A stretch of DNA of 64,000 nt from Halovivax asiaticus JCM 14624. GTDB taxonomy: Archaea > Halobacteriota > Halobacteria > Halobacteriales > Natrialbaceae. The stretch's first letter is position 1, and each line of letters opens with the position of its first letter. Below, one piece after another: positions 36,373 to 44,832 of this stretch. The notes under the pieces are model-generated. The model was not told the origin of the DNA, searched no databases, and worked only from the letters and a program-made list of their open reading frames with translations. The stretch lies in contig NZ_AOIQ01000002.1 of the NCBI RefSeq assembly GCF_000337515.1, forward strand, positions 1-64,000, written 5' to 3'. The position numbers and the translations under genes are program-made.

Positions 36373-36447
36373 CGACATTGCCTCGTGTTCGAATCCGTGA
36401 TCTAGCCCGCTACTGACGAAACTATAGAGGGCCGCGGTAGCGGGTGG

Positions 36448-37188
36448 TTAGTCGACGATGAACCCACTCGCCAGTTCCAGGACCTCAGCGCGGGACCGCG
36501 GCTGATCGAACGGCGTCGGGAATCCAAGTTCGTCGTTGAGTTCCCGGAGGAACGAGGCGTGTCGCGCCTCGACACTGTGAATGCTCAGCGCCGGCGGGAC
36601 GAGTGCTGCGTTCTGGATATACGGTGCGGCCCCGGCGTACGCGGAGACGCCAACGTCTTCGAGCAGGGCGGCCGTGGCGATGAACTCGCCGGGGTCCTGG
36701 ACGGCCGATCCGAAATCGAACTCGGGACTCGAGACCGGATCACCGCCGAGCTGCGTTATCGTCTGCCCGAGAACTTCCGCGTGAGTGACTTCGTGATTGC
36801 GCACCACGCGGATCCGGTCGGCGACGCGATCTTGAATCGGCCCCCATCCGTCGAAGTGTTGTCTGAACCCCTCGTCGCCGATGTTCTCGATTCCACGCTG
36901 GTAGAACACCGCCTCGAGGAGTTCGAGCGTTCGGGCGTAATTGAGTAGGTCGATATCGTCCTCGAAATCGTTCTCGACAGCTTCCGGCGGCTGCGCATCC
37001 ATCCCGTGGTCCGCTTCGTCGTCCCCGTGGTCTTCGCCGGTAGCCGAGGTCATCGGCACGATTCCTGCCGTCGCGGTACCGAGAATCGCCGACGCAGCGA
37101 GGACGCGACGCCGCGACGTAGACGGGTTCGGTCGTGTGTTGTCGCTTGGTTCCGTGGCCGTCTCGATGTCGTACTTCTCGTTTGACAT
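36448..37188 (-). CDS. Tat-exported ferritin-like domain protein
   Basis: 246 residues. TSRRRVLAASAILGTATAGIV (about 24-44) is a Tat signal; a His/Asp/Glu-rich stretch (DHGDDEADHGMD) follows. The core is a four-helix ferritin-like (PF13668-type) domain: NYARTLELLEAVFYQ, IRVVRNHEVTHAEVLGQ, FIATAALLEDVGVSAYAG and LSIHSVEARHASFLREL supply the Glu and Glu-x-x-His ligand positions for a di-metal site. Homologues include stress-related secreted proteins. Function unproven; oxidative or desiccation stress is a guess. Confidence 0.88.
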   Translation of the reverse strand: MSNEKYDIETATEPSDNTRPNPSTSRRRVLAASAILGTATAGIVPMTSATGEDHGDDEADHGMDAQPPEAVENDFEDDIDLLNYARTLELLEAVFYQRGIENIGDEGFRQHFDGWGPIQDRVADRIRVVRNHEVTHAEVLGQTITQLGGDPVSSPEFDFGSAVQDPGEFIATAALLEDVGVSAYAGAAPYIQNAALVPPALSIHSVEARHASFLRELNDELGFPTPFDQPRSRAEVLELASGFIVD

Positions 37189-37658
37189 GGATTGAACTGA
37201 TGGTTGAGTCCGACGATGACCGTTTCCCCGGACTCGGATACGCAGGTACCAGTATCAGGCACTTATAGCCCATTTCAGAGACGTCGGGAAGTTCACACAA
37301 GAGTTGGTGTGATCGCAGGTACCGTGTGACGATTTGTGGTCGTGAAGACAGGTTGCTAGTTCTTGATCGTTGGTGGGTGGGCGCGGCCGGACGATCCATC
37401 ATAGGCGGCGACAGAATTTCCGCACTCCTGTGGTGCTGAGCGGAGGCGAGGCAGATGAATTGGAACCGTGGCCGTACCCACTACAGCGACTCGGCAACTG
37501 ACCCAACCTGTGAACCGTGCGAACTAATCACACATTCACGCCCCTGGCAACCGAGATGCTCAACAGAGATTCCCTCACTTCAGGCGAACTGGGTACTGCG
37601 GCCGGCGGACCAGTATCGCATTCAACTGGTATCGTTCGTGACAATGTGTCGGGACGCG
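37189..37658. other. intergenic region, no supported gene
   Basis: About 470 bases. Frames on the plus strand (37455 on, 37517-37750) have low-complexity translations, and the long one is only the extension of the HD gene far downstream. The GC level is slightly lower and I see no tRNA or IS signature. Confidence 0.45.
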
Positions 37659-37769
37659 TCAACCGATCAAGTTGGGCATTTCGTCGCCCAGCAGGACCCG
37701 AATCAGCGAGTACACCACCCCGACGACGAATGCGACGGCGACGACAGTGAGTACCGGTTCCACAGTCAC
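37659..37769 (-). CDS. possible 36-residue single-helix membrane microprotein
   Basis: A short frame starting GTG 37769 (or GTG 37763) encodes a nearly ideal single membrane helix (VLTVVAVAFVVGVVYSLIRVLL) with a short LGDEMPNLIG tail. An A/T-rich TTACTTTT on the minus strand (about 37784-37791) lies close upstream, though slightly nearer than usual. It stands between two larger genes on neither operon. It is too short to assign; the clean helix and strict GC-rich third positions make it more likely than chance. Confidence 0.4.
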   Translation of the reverse strand: MTVEPVLTVVAVAFVVGVVYSLIRVLLGDEMPNLIG

Positions 37770-37953
37770 GGATTCACACCACGACGAAAAGTAAGTGGTG
37801 GTCGGTTCGTCACGGGGATGGCGAGGGGGTGCATACGTTGCCGGTACGGGCTAACTCAGCGACAGTATCCACCTCACTCCATGCCGAAGCACTCCGCCCA
37901 CAACACCGTCCGCGACCGGTACGATTTATTGGCCCCGTTGCGAACCCCTGTCT

Positions 37954-38631
37954 ATGCACAAGCACGTTGCACTGCTGACGCGCGCAGACGGTGTCTCGCA
38001 CGACGAGTTCGTCGACCTGTGGGAGGCGACGGATCTCGACGACGAGATCGACGGTGTCACCCGGTATCACGAGGTGCTCCCGACGATGCCCGAACACGCA
38101 GAGTTCGACGGCCTCGCGGAGTTCTTCTTCGCGGACGAAGCGGCTTACGAGGACGCAGTCGACGACGCCGACTCGGTCGTCTCGGACACCGGCGGCGAGT
38201 TCGCCGAGGCCGTCGCGGCCGAGCGCGGGATGGCCGGCGACCCGATCGTCCAGCGCGACGAGGTCGACGGCGACTCCGACGAGTTGTACAAACACTCGGC
38301 GTTCCTCGTCCGCCAGGAAGACATGACTCACGACGAGTTCATCGACCACTGGCAGAACAACCACACGCCGATCGCCCGCGAGATCACTGGCGTCGTCAAG
38401 TACGACACCGTCGTCCCCACGGATCCCGATGCCCAGCCGTTCGACGGCATTGCGGAACTGTACTTCGAGGACATCGACGCGCTCTACGACGCCCTCGGCA
38501 GCGAGGGGTCACGCGACTACGAGGCGGTCGGCGAGATGGCCGAGAAGGCCCGCGAGGACGTGAACAACTTCCTCGCGATCGACGAGCGCCCGCGCTTCAT
38601 CGGCCAGGAACACCTCGTCAGCGGGCGGTGA
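37954..38631 (+). CDS. tandem EthD-domain (dimeric alpha-beta barrel) protein
   Basis: 225 residues containing two copies of a ~105-residue ferredoxin-like fold. Copy 1 begins MHKHVALLTRADGVSHDEFVDLW, copy 2 (about residue 112) YKHSAFLVRQEDMTHDEFIDHWQNNHTPIA. Copy 2 keeps the H-W-x-x-x-H-x-P motif of EthD proteins while copy 1 has lost the His-Thr-Pro part. Such proteins are often partners of oxidative or heme-related enzymes. It is followed after five bases by an HD-domain gene, so the two are probably an operon. Confidence 0.85.
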   Translation: MHKHVALLTRADGVSHDEFVDLWEATDLDDEIDGVTRYHEVLPTMPEHAEFDGLAEFFFADEAAYEDAVDDADSVVSDTGGEFAEAVAAERGMAGDPIVQRDEVDGDSDELYKHSAFLVRQEDMTHDEFIDHWQNNHTPIAREITGVVKYDTVVPTDPDAQPFDGIAELYFEDIDALYDALGSEGSRDYEAVGEMAEKAREDVNNFLAIDERPRFIGQEHLVSGR

Positions 38632-38636
38632 TCCCC

Positions 38637-39224
38637 ATGTCCGACTTCGACGCGCAGGTTCGCGAGGCGTTCCCGGAACTCGAGCAGATCGCAGACGACG
38701 ACCTCCGCGAGCAGGTCGTCGAGGCCTGGGCCCTCGGCCTCGAACGCGGCGGCTGGCAGGAAATCGAGGACATTCCCTACGCCTGGAACATCCACGAGGT
38801 GACTAACGTCGAGCACGTCCGCGGCGTGACGAGGATCGCGGTCGAATCCGCCCGCGAGCAGCGCGAGTTCCACGGCGCCGACCCCGACCTGGACGTCATC
38901 GTCGCCGCCTGCCTGCTGCACGACGTCGGCAAGTGCTACGAGTACCCGGACTTCGTCGACGACGATCTGCTCGACGAACCGAACCCGACCTACGTCAGCG
39001 AGGAGGTGCCCCACTCGATCTCGGGATACGCGCTCGCCCACGAAGTCGGCTGTCCGCTCGCCGTGCAGCGGGCGATCCCGCACTTCCTCGGCGAGGTCCC
39101 GACGCGCACGCTCGAAGCCGAACTCGTCAAGAGTGCGAACTCCGCGTCGTCGAACGCGATCACGCAGGCGGCGATGGGCATCACGTTACAGGAGTGGGTC
39201 GAAGAGTATTCACAGACGTCCTGA
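38637..39224 (+). CDS. HD-domain protein (putative phosphohydrolase)
   Basis: 195 residues. The HD motif is in VAACLLHDVGKCYEY; an upstream His lies in NVEHVRGVTRIAV and the last Asp/His positions in the helical C-terminal half, the usual H...HD...D order. HD proteins cleave phosphomono- or diesters of nucleotides. ATG 38637 follows the EthD stop by five bases; the open frame extends back to 37455 but that is the shadow of other sequence. The substrate is unknown. Confidence 0.85.
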   Translation: MSDFDAQVREAFPELEQIADDDLREQVVEAWALGLERGGWQEIEDIPYAWNIHEVTNVEHVRGVTRIAVESAREQREFHGADPDLDVIVAACLLHDVGKCYEYPDFVDDDLLDEPNPTYVSEEVPHSISGYALAHEVGCPLAVQRAIPHFLGEVPTRTLEAELVKSANSASSNAITQAAMGITLQEWVEEYSQTS

Positions 39225-39278
39225 CGTGAGTGCATCGCCACTGACGGCCGGAATTACCACTGTCTGACGCGAACGCCA

Positions 39279-39752
39279 TCAGTCGTCGAACGACTCGTCG
39301 AGGATGCGTTCTTCCGGCGTCGGCGCGTCGGGGTGGAGGCCGTACTGGGCGAGCGCGGCCATCACCGTCGTCGTGACTGCCGTGAGAAAGAGCGCGCCGG
39401 CGATGGCTTCGAGTGCGACCCCGCCGATCGTGGCACCGAACTGACTTCCGAGCGCCGCGGCGGCATCCGTCTGCGGGGCGGTGGCGAGTCCGTACGGGAC
39501 GAACCCGACGACTGCGAGCAGCCAGCGACGCCACGCGGCCCGGTGCAGTTCGCGGACCGAGGCATCGGCGGCCAGGCGCGAAATCCCGACGGCACCGACG
39601 GCGAGCAAGCCCAGCGCGAGGAAGGTTCGCGGCGACGGGGCGAGTCCGTCCGCGATCGCGACCCCGGCGGCCGTAAGCGAAATCGAGCCGACGAACTGCA
39701 CCCGTGACAACAGAGCTGAGGACACGGCTGGCGAGCCAGCGCTGGAAGGCAT
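39279..39752 (-). CDS. haloarchaeal membrane protein, unknown function
   Basis: 157 residues with four hydrophobic segments (SRVQFVGSISLTAAGVAIA, FLALGLLAVGAVGI, WLLAVVGFVPYGLA and LEAIAGALFLTAVTTTVMA). Three in-frame ATGs exist (39842, 39779, 39752). A TATA-like GTTATGTG (minus, about 39776-39783) lies about 27 bases before 39752, which favours the short form. No family is recognised. It converges with the HD gene. Confidence 0.7.
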   Translation of the reverse strand: MPSSAGSPAVSSALLSRVQFVGSISLTAAGVAIADGLAPSPRTFLALGLLAVGAVGISRLAADASVRELHRAAWRRWLLAVVGFVPYGLATAPQTDAAAALGSQFGATIGGVALEAIAGALFLTAVTTTVMAALAQYGLHPDAPTPEERILDESFDD

Positions 39753-40032
39753 AGACGCTGGTAGTGAACGATTACACATAACTCCCGCGAACCGAAGATA
39801 CAGGCCGTTTCGTGACTGTTCAGTGTTCCTGAGGATGGGCAAACAAAGGACGTATTACCGGTCCGTTCCGAACCCCATCCGTGCCTCGCCGAATCGATTT
39901 CGACCGGCCGTCGGCTGCCCTTTCGTTCGACGGCGATTCACGACGGGAACCGACGTACCTGACCCGTGATTCCTGCTCACACTCCGTTGTTGCGGCGCCG
40001 ATGCTCCTCGAAACCGAGTCCGGGGGTTTCAG

Positions 40033-40473
40033 ATGAGTTTGCGCGCTCGCCTCTGGCGCCTCCTGCGAACGCGCTGGAAACGTGACGTCCGCGCCCAACC
40101 GGATCGATATCAGGTGTACGTCTCCTTTCCCACTGACGAACGCCACTCCCGAACGGGGCCGGTTGCCGAGCACGTCACCGAACTGGAACACCTCTTCGAG
40201 GGATGGATCGACGTCTACGCAAGATCGTCCGGGCTGGCCGTCGTCTCCGATCCCGTCTCCGCGGACCGGTTCGCTCTGCCCCGATTCCGGGATCTTCTCG
40301 ATCGGATCGAAGCGACCTACGATCCCACCCACTCGCTTACGTCGCTCGAGAAGTGGCGGACCATCGACGGTGCGCTCGTGAAATCGTTCGTTGTCGTCCC
40401 GGTCAAACCGCTCTTCCCAGCGGCCGAGACGGAATCTGAGCCACGACGGCCAGCCCCGGCGCCCGCCGAGTGA
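40033..40473 (+). CDS. conserved-looking hypothetical protein
   Basis: 146 residues. Basic N-terminus (SLRARLWRLLRTRWKRD), then an alpha/beta pattern (YQVYVSFP, LEHLFEGWIDVYARSSGLAVVSD, FRDLLDRIEATYD, KSFVVVPVKPL) and a Pro/Glu-rich tail. The plus-strand frame has the better protein character than the antisense frame at 39820-40506. No motif or family recognised; no membrane segment. Confidence 0.55.
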   Translation: MSLRARLWRLLRTRWKRDVRAQPDRYQVYVSFPTDERHSRTGPVAEHVTELEHLFEGWIDVYARSSGLAVVSDPVSADRFALPRFRDLLDRIEATYDPTHSLTSLEKWRTIDGALVKSFVVVPVKPLFPAAETESEPRRPAPAPAE

Positions 40474-40617
40474 GTCGGGGCCGACGTGCGTCCGGGTTCG
40501 ACACATCGACTGTTCGGGTGCCGGGCACCACGAATCAATCCGCGATGCGTGCTCGGACTATGTTTCCGATCCGTGGTCCGCCTGGGCTGTGTCGCGGGGG
40601 GTCTGCGACAATCTCCG

Positions 40618-41400
40618 TCAGTCGTCTTCGGCCCCGGGTCCGGTTTCGCGGTCGGGTCCGCGTCGGTCGCTCGATCGGGGTCCACCAGCCGACTCTTCTG
40701 GCGTAATCGCGTCGGTTCGCCCCATCCAGCTGTCGATGTTTTCGGCGACGTAATCCTTTCCGCCCCAGCCGAAGGCGACGCCGGCACCGATGGCGACGGC
40801 GGCGGCGAGTCCCCACGCGAGCGCGCGAGCGAACACGTAGAGGATACCGACGTCGATCCCCATCGTCTCCAGGCCGATGACCAGCGCCGTGGCGTAGAGG
40901 AAGATCCGCGCGCCGTTGGCGAACCAGCTCGTGTAGGCCGTCTCCGTGGCCGCTCGCGTGCGCTCGATCACGTCGCCGATGAAGTCCGCCACGACGAACC
41001 CGATCGTGATGACGAGCAAGCCGGCGATAAAGGCCGGCAGGTACGAGACGGCCGTCGAGATCCACTCGGACAGCATCGGGATCGCCAGCACGTTGGCCGC
41101 TGCGAGGATGGCCAGTGCGTAGACGAACCACTTGCCGAGCTTGCCGAACGCGCCCGAGACCGCCCGCTCGGTGCCGCCGAGGACCCGCCCGAGCGGCGTT
41201 TCGAGGACCATCCGGTCGAGTTCGATCCCGTCGGCGAGGCGGCGAACGGCACCGGCCACGACGCGGCCCACTACCCAGCCGATGAGCAGGATGACGACGG
41301 CGCCGAGTAATCGAGGAACGAAGACCGCGATGTCCGCGATCGGGTCTTGCAGGTAATCAGGGACCTGTACTTGCTGGACGACCAGTTGCATGTCTCCCAT
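40618..41400 (-). CDS. TM-helix repeat membrane protein (MscS-related, small-conductance channel-like)
   Basis: 260 residues with about five helices. FVPRLLGAVVILLIGWVVGRVVAGAVRRLADGIELDRMV and LPAFIAGLLVITIGFVVADFIGDVIERTRA are two copies of the conserved TM-helix repeat (PF05552) found alone or with MscS domains. It lacks the MscS beta domain, so it is probably a stand-alone member whose channel role is unproven. Start ATG 41400 gives MGDMQLVVQQVQVPDYL; the upstream frame is poor. The C-terminus is polar. Confidence 0.85.
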   Translation of the reverse strand: MGDMQLVVQQVQVPDYLQDPIADIAVFVPRLLGAVVILLIGWVVGRVVAGAVRRLADGIELDRMVLETPLGRVLGGTERAVSGAFGKLGKWFVYALAILAAANVLAIPMLSEWISTAVSYLPAFIAGLLVITIGFVVADFIGDVIERTRAATETAYTSWFANGARIFLYATALVIGLETMGIDVGILYVFARALAWGLAAAVAIGAGVAFGWGGKDYVAENIDSWMGRTDAITPEESAGGPRSSDRRGPDRETGPGAEDD

Positions 41401-41703
41401 AGCAATGGGGAGGGCGGAGACAGCTTTCGTAATTGTGGGGCTACAAAAAAGTCGTCTGTGAAACAGTCTCGCCGCGACGAGTGCGAAATCGTTGAATGAT
41501 AGATTACGACCACGCGCGCCACAGCATCCACATCCGTGTGTACGGGCCATCAGCGACCGATTCCCCGCCGATCGGCACCTGGACGGAGCGTCGCCACGGA
41601 GGGAGCCGATGACAATGCCGTTTTACTTTTGTCCGAACGCTGTCTGCGAGAAATGGCCGCATCGTGCGAGCGCTCCGCATCGACAGGCGACGCTGGCTTG
41701 CGA
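41401..41703. other. intergenic region, no supported gene
   Basis: About 300 bases between two minus-strand genes. Includes a run CTACAAAAAAGTC near 41441 and a CGTTTTACTTTTG near 41621. Plus-strand frames (41492-41707, 41536-41838) are short or antisense to the epimerase gene. I see no convincing gene. Confidence 0.45.
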
Positions 41704-42666
41704 TTAGACTTCGTCGAGCCCGGCGTCGCGGCGGAGCGTGTTGATGTACTTCCGGAAGCCCGTTTCGAGATCGTACTCGGGATCGTACCCGAGATCGTCC
41801 TGGATCGCACTCATCTCGAGTTGCTGCGTCCAGGGTAGTTCGCCCTCGTCGCTGACGGTGATGTCGGCGTCAGGCATGATCTTCTCGACGGTCTCTGCGG
41901 CCTCGCGGATGGTCGCGACCTCGCCGCGGACGTTGTACACCCGCTGGGAGAGGTCGGACTCGTCGGCGAAGGCGGCCAGGCGGAACGACTGGGCGATGTC
42001 CTCGACGTACTGCCAGTCGATGACCTGATCGCCGTACTCGACGCTGAAGGATTCCCCCAGTGCTGGCTTCTCGATGATGTTCGCGAGGAAAGCCGAACCA
42101 CCCGTCTCGCGGTAGGGGCCGTACGCGACCGTCGGTCGCAGGGCGACGTGGTCGAGCCCGAAGTCTTCGTGATAGATGCGGGCCTGGTGCTCGTTGTACT
42201 CCTTGGTCGCGCCGTAGAGCGTGTCGGGGTAGACGAGGTCGTCTTCCGTGACCCAGTCGTCTTCGTAGTTCGTCGGCGGCGCGAAGACGGCCGCGGAGGA
42301 GGCCCACGCGACGCGCTCGACCTGGTCGTCCAGCGTGCGTGCAGCCTCGAAGATGTTGTTCGTCCCCATGACGTTGACGTCGATCGCCGCCCGCGGATTC
42401 TCGCGGGCCGTCGTCGTCAGGAGTGCGGCCAGGTGGACGATTCGTGTCGTCCCCGTCTGGCGAACGGTTCGGATCACGTCGGTCGGATCGGTGACGTCAC
42501 CGCGAACGACCTCGACGTCGTCGGCGACGTCGAGCGCTGCAAGGATGCTGGTGTCCGTCGAGAGGTCGTACGCGACCACGTCGTGGCCGTGCTCGATCAG
42601 GTCGGCGCAGATGAACGAGCCGATGAAGCCGGTGCCGCCGGTTACGAGTACGGTTTCGTCAGACAT
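41704..42666 (-). CDS. NAD-dependent epimerase/dehydratase (extended SDR)
   Basis: 320 residues. GGTGFIGS (about 10-17) is the NAD-binding loop, LAALLTTTARENP and ASSAAVFAP are typical core segments, and the catalytic Y-x-x-x-K is in YGATKEYNE. It acts on a nucleotide sugar or a similar hydroxy/keto substrate; the C-terminal half suits sugar epimerases but does not fix the substrate. It lies 182 bases downstream of the ThDP enzyme gene on the same strand and might be cotranscribed. Confidence 0.9.
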   Translation of the reverse strand: MSDETVLVTGGTGFIGSFICADLIEHGHDVVAYDLSTDTSILAALDVADDVEVVRGDVTDPTDVIRTVRQTGTTRIVHLAALLTTTARENPRAAIDVNVMGTNNIFEAARTLDDQVERVAWASSAAVFAPPTNYEDDWVTEDDLVYPDTLYGATKEYNEHQARIYHEDFGLDHVALRPTVAYGPYRETGGSAFLANIIEKPALGESFSVEYGDQVIDWQYVEDIAQSFRLAAFADESDLSQRVYNVRGEVATIREAAETVEKIMPDADITVSDEGELPWTQQLEMSAIQDDLGYDPEYDLETGFRKYINTLRRDAGLDEV

Positions 42667-42848
42667 TCGTTCGACTCGATCCGTTCCACCGTAAAAAGTG
42701 TATTCAGATCGGTTCGATTTGCCTACAGTTCGCCACCGTGCGGGTCGCCGCGGTGCTGGGCGGCCAGGTAGCCTCCATTGACCGTCTCCGTGTGTCGAGC
42801 ACTGTTGTGTTTCGGCGGCGTCGGGTGACGGCGGGATCGAATCGCGGA

Positions 42849-44561
42849 TTACTCGTGCAGGCCGCCGACGGCGTCGTAGAACGACGAGGTGAGTTCTTCC
42901 TCCATCTCCTCGTCGCGGTCGATACGAACGTCGATGACGGTGGGAGCGTCGTTTCGTTCCTTCCCCGCGACGAGTGCCGAGGCGAGTTCGTCGGGTGCGG
43001 TCACTCGTTCACCGACCGCGCCGAAGGCTTCGGCCACGGCCACGAAGTCGGTGTCGTGGAACTCGACGCCGGCGATGTCACCGTCGGCTTCCTGCATCTG
43101 GCGGACCATGCCCAGGCTCGTGTCGTTCAGGACGACGAACGTGGGAGCCACGCCGTACTCGACGGCGGTCTCGACGGAGTTCATCGTCATGGCGAAGCCG
43201 CCGTCGCCGGCCACGGAGATGACGTCCCGATCGGTGGTCAGCGCGGCGCTGACGCCGGCGGGGACGGACCAGCCCATCCCACCGACGCCGCCGCTGCCGA
43301 AGTAGGTGCGCACGCCGGGCGTCTGCAGGTAGTTGAGTAGCCAGAACCGGTTGTTCCCCGAATCGGCGGTGACGATCGTGCCGGCGTCGACGACGGCCTC
43401 GATCTCCTTGATCGCTCGCTGGGGTTTGATCGGTGAGGCGTCGGACTCGCAGGCCGGTGCGTGGAAGTCCGCACGGGCGTCGGCGGCTCGGTCGCGCGCC
43501 GCATCGGGGTCCGCTCCGGCGTCGTCGCCCGCCCGCTCCGTGAGTCCGGTGAGCGCGTGGGTCGCGTCACCGATCAGGCCGACGTCCGCGGGGTAGACCC
43601 AGCCGGCGTTGCGTGCGTCGATGTCGGCGTGGATGATCGTCTGCTCGTCCGGACGGATGAAGCCGGGCGCCTGCCAGTTGGTGTCCATCGGGTTGAGCCG
43701 ACAGCCGACGACGCAGAGGACGTCGGCGTCGCTGACGAGCTGGTTTGCCCCTTCGTGGCTGAACGAGCCGATGACGCCGCCCGCGAGTTCGTGCGTCTCG
43801 GGAATCGTCGACTTGCCGAGGTAGGAGGTGACCACGACGGCGTCGTAGGCCTCGGCAGCCGCCTCTAGTTCGTCGTAGGCCTGGGCCGCGTGGACGCCGT
43901 TGCCGGCGATGATGACCGGTCGGTCGGCGTCGGCGAGCGCGTCAGCCGCGTCGTCGAGATCGTCCGCTGCGGGGGCCGCTTTCCATGTCTGCACCTGCTC
44001 GTCGGCGTCCCAGACGGGCGGCGTGGGGTCTTCGGGAACCTCCTCGTGGACGGCGTCGCCGTCCAGGATGACGGCGGTCGGGCCCGGACGGCCGGCCACC
44101 GCGTGCTTGAACGCGAGCTGGAGGCTGCGGATCGTCTCCGTCGGCGTCCGGGGGAACCAGTGTTCCTTGGTGATCGAGTCGAGAATGTTCGGCAGGTCGA
44201 GCCCCCCGTAGTCGCCGCGCGATTGCTGGTAGGGCGCGAGCGTCGAGTATTCACCACGCTCGGAGGCTTCCGTGATGGCCACCATCGGCGACGAAGAGAG
44301 TCGCCCTTCCATCTGGCCGATCGCCCCGAGACTGCCGATCCACGGCCCCTGTCCGGCCAACACGCCCGGCGTCTGGGTGAGCCGTCCGTGTACTTCGGCC
44401 ATGACACTGGCCTCGCGCTCGTCACGCGGCCGGACGAGCGTGATCGGGGAATCCGGCACCTCGTCTAACACTTCGATGACCCGGCCGCCCGGATAGCCGA
44501 AGATGTATTCGACACCGAGATCGTCCAGGGTTTCGACGAGCGCCGCGGTGGTGTTGGTCAT
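42849..44561 (-). CDS. thiamine-diphosphate-dependent enzyme, acetolactate synthase-like
   Basis: 570 residues with the three domains of ThDP decarboxylases: PYR (about 1-165), central FAD/nucleotide-like (about 190-330) and PP (about 370-550). GDGGFAMTMNSVETAVEYGV holds the ThDP-Mg G-D-G...N motif, and RDEREASVMAEVHGR carries the conserved activating Glu. It lies away from ilv genes and with no small subunit, so biosynthetic acetolactate synthase is less likely than a catabolic ThDP enzyme. ATG 44561 gives a proper MTNTTAALVETL start; the longer frame runs into the divergent promoter region. It is divergent from the M24 gene. Confidence 0.85.
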   Translation of the reverse strand: MTNTTAALVETLDDLGVEYIFGYPGGRVIEVLDEVPDSPITLVRPRDEREASVMAEVHGRLTQTPGVLAGQGPWIGSLGAIGQMEGRLSSSPMVAITEASERGEYSTLAPYQQSRGDYGGLDLPNILDSITKEHWFPRTPTETIRSLQLAFKHAVAGRPGPTAVILDGDAVHEEVPEDPTPPVWDADEQVQTWKAAPAADDLDDAADALADADRPVIIAGNGVHAAQAYDELEAAAEAYDAVVVTSYLGKSTIPETHELAGGVIGSFSHEGANQLVSDADVLCVVGCRLNPMDTNWQAPGFIRPDEQTIIHADIDARNAGWVYPADVGLIGDATHALTGLTERAGDDAGADPDAARDRAADARADFHAPACESDASPIKPQRAIKEIEAVVDAGTIVTADSGNNRFWLLNYLQTPGVRTYFGSGGVGGMGWSVPAGVSAALTTDRDVISVAGDGGFAMTMNSVETAVEYGVAPTFVVLNDTSLGMVRQMQEADGDIAGVEFHDTDFVAVAEAFGAVGERVTAPDELASALVAGKERNDAPTVIDVRIDRDEEMEEELTSSFYDAVGGLHE

Positions 44562-44804
44562 CGGCCGATCACCCCAGTCTGGCTGGTGCACTTCGATAGC
44601 GATAGCTGGCTGGTGGCGGTCGATCGGTGTCCCCCAGCGAGTGGGTTCGACGACGCGCACTGGTCTCGGGATCGGTCCCCAGTGTCGTGCATGCCGTAGC
44701 GTGCACAGCCCTGTCCCTTTGCTTTATTGATGCCGGAGGCACACGTCGCCGGTGGTCGGCACCCGTCGCCGACCGCGTCAGGGCTGGGTTCGTGAACGGT
44801 AGCC

Positions 44805-44809
44805 TTTTT
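44805..44809 (+). promoter_or_regulatory. TATA-like box of the M24 gene
   Basis: CCTTTTTG centred about 26 bases before ATG 44833. It supports 44833 rather than the ATG two codons later. Confidence 0.45.
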
Positions 44810-44832
44810 GTCCGGTCCCGCGAGGGGTTCGA

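Larger units (their letters stand above)
35958..36447. other. intergenic region with two inverted repeats
   Basis: About 490 bases between a regulator and the ferritin-like gene. Frames here (e.g. 36118-36405 plus) are Arg/Trp/Cys-rich and unconvincing. It holds two stem-forming sequences: a perfect 11-bp repeat CGTGTTCCGGC/GCCGGAACACG (36346-36356 with 36362-36372, 5-base loop) and a weaker one, GTACGCTCCC/GGGAGTAC, at about 36313-36333. Both are entered separately as repeats. Confidence 0.5.

Noticed and set aside
36118-36405. 95-codon plus-strand frame, possible transposase remnant
   Set aside because: Trp/Arg/Cys-rich translation without any transposase motif; no inverted terminal repeats or target duplication seen.
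42723-42848. In-frame continuation after the ThDP enzyme stop (41 codons ending NGGYLAAQHRGDPHGGEL-stop)
   Set aside because: The tail looks protein-like, but no start codon lies in it and nothing supports stop readthrough; probably chance or a remnant.
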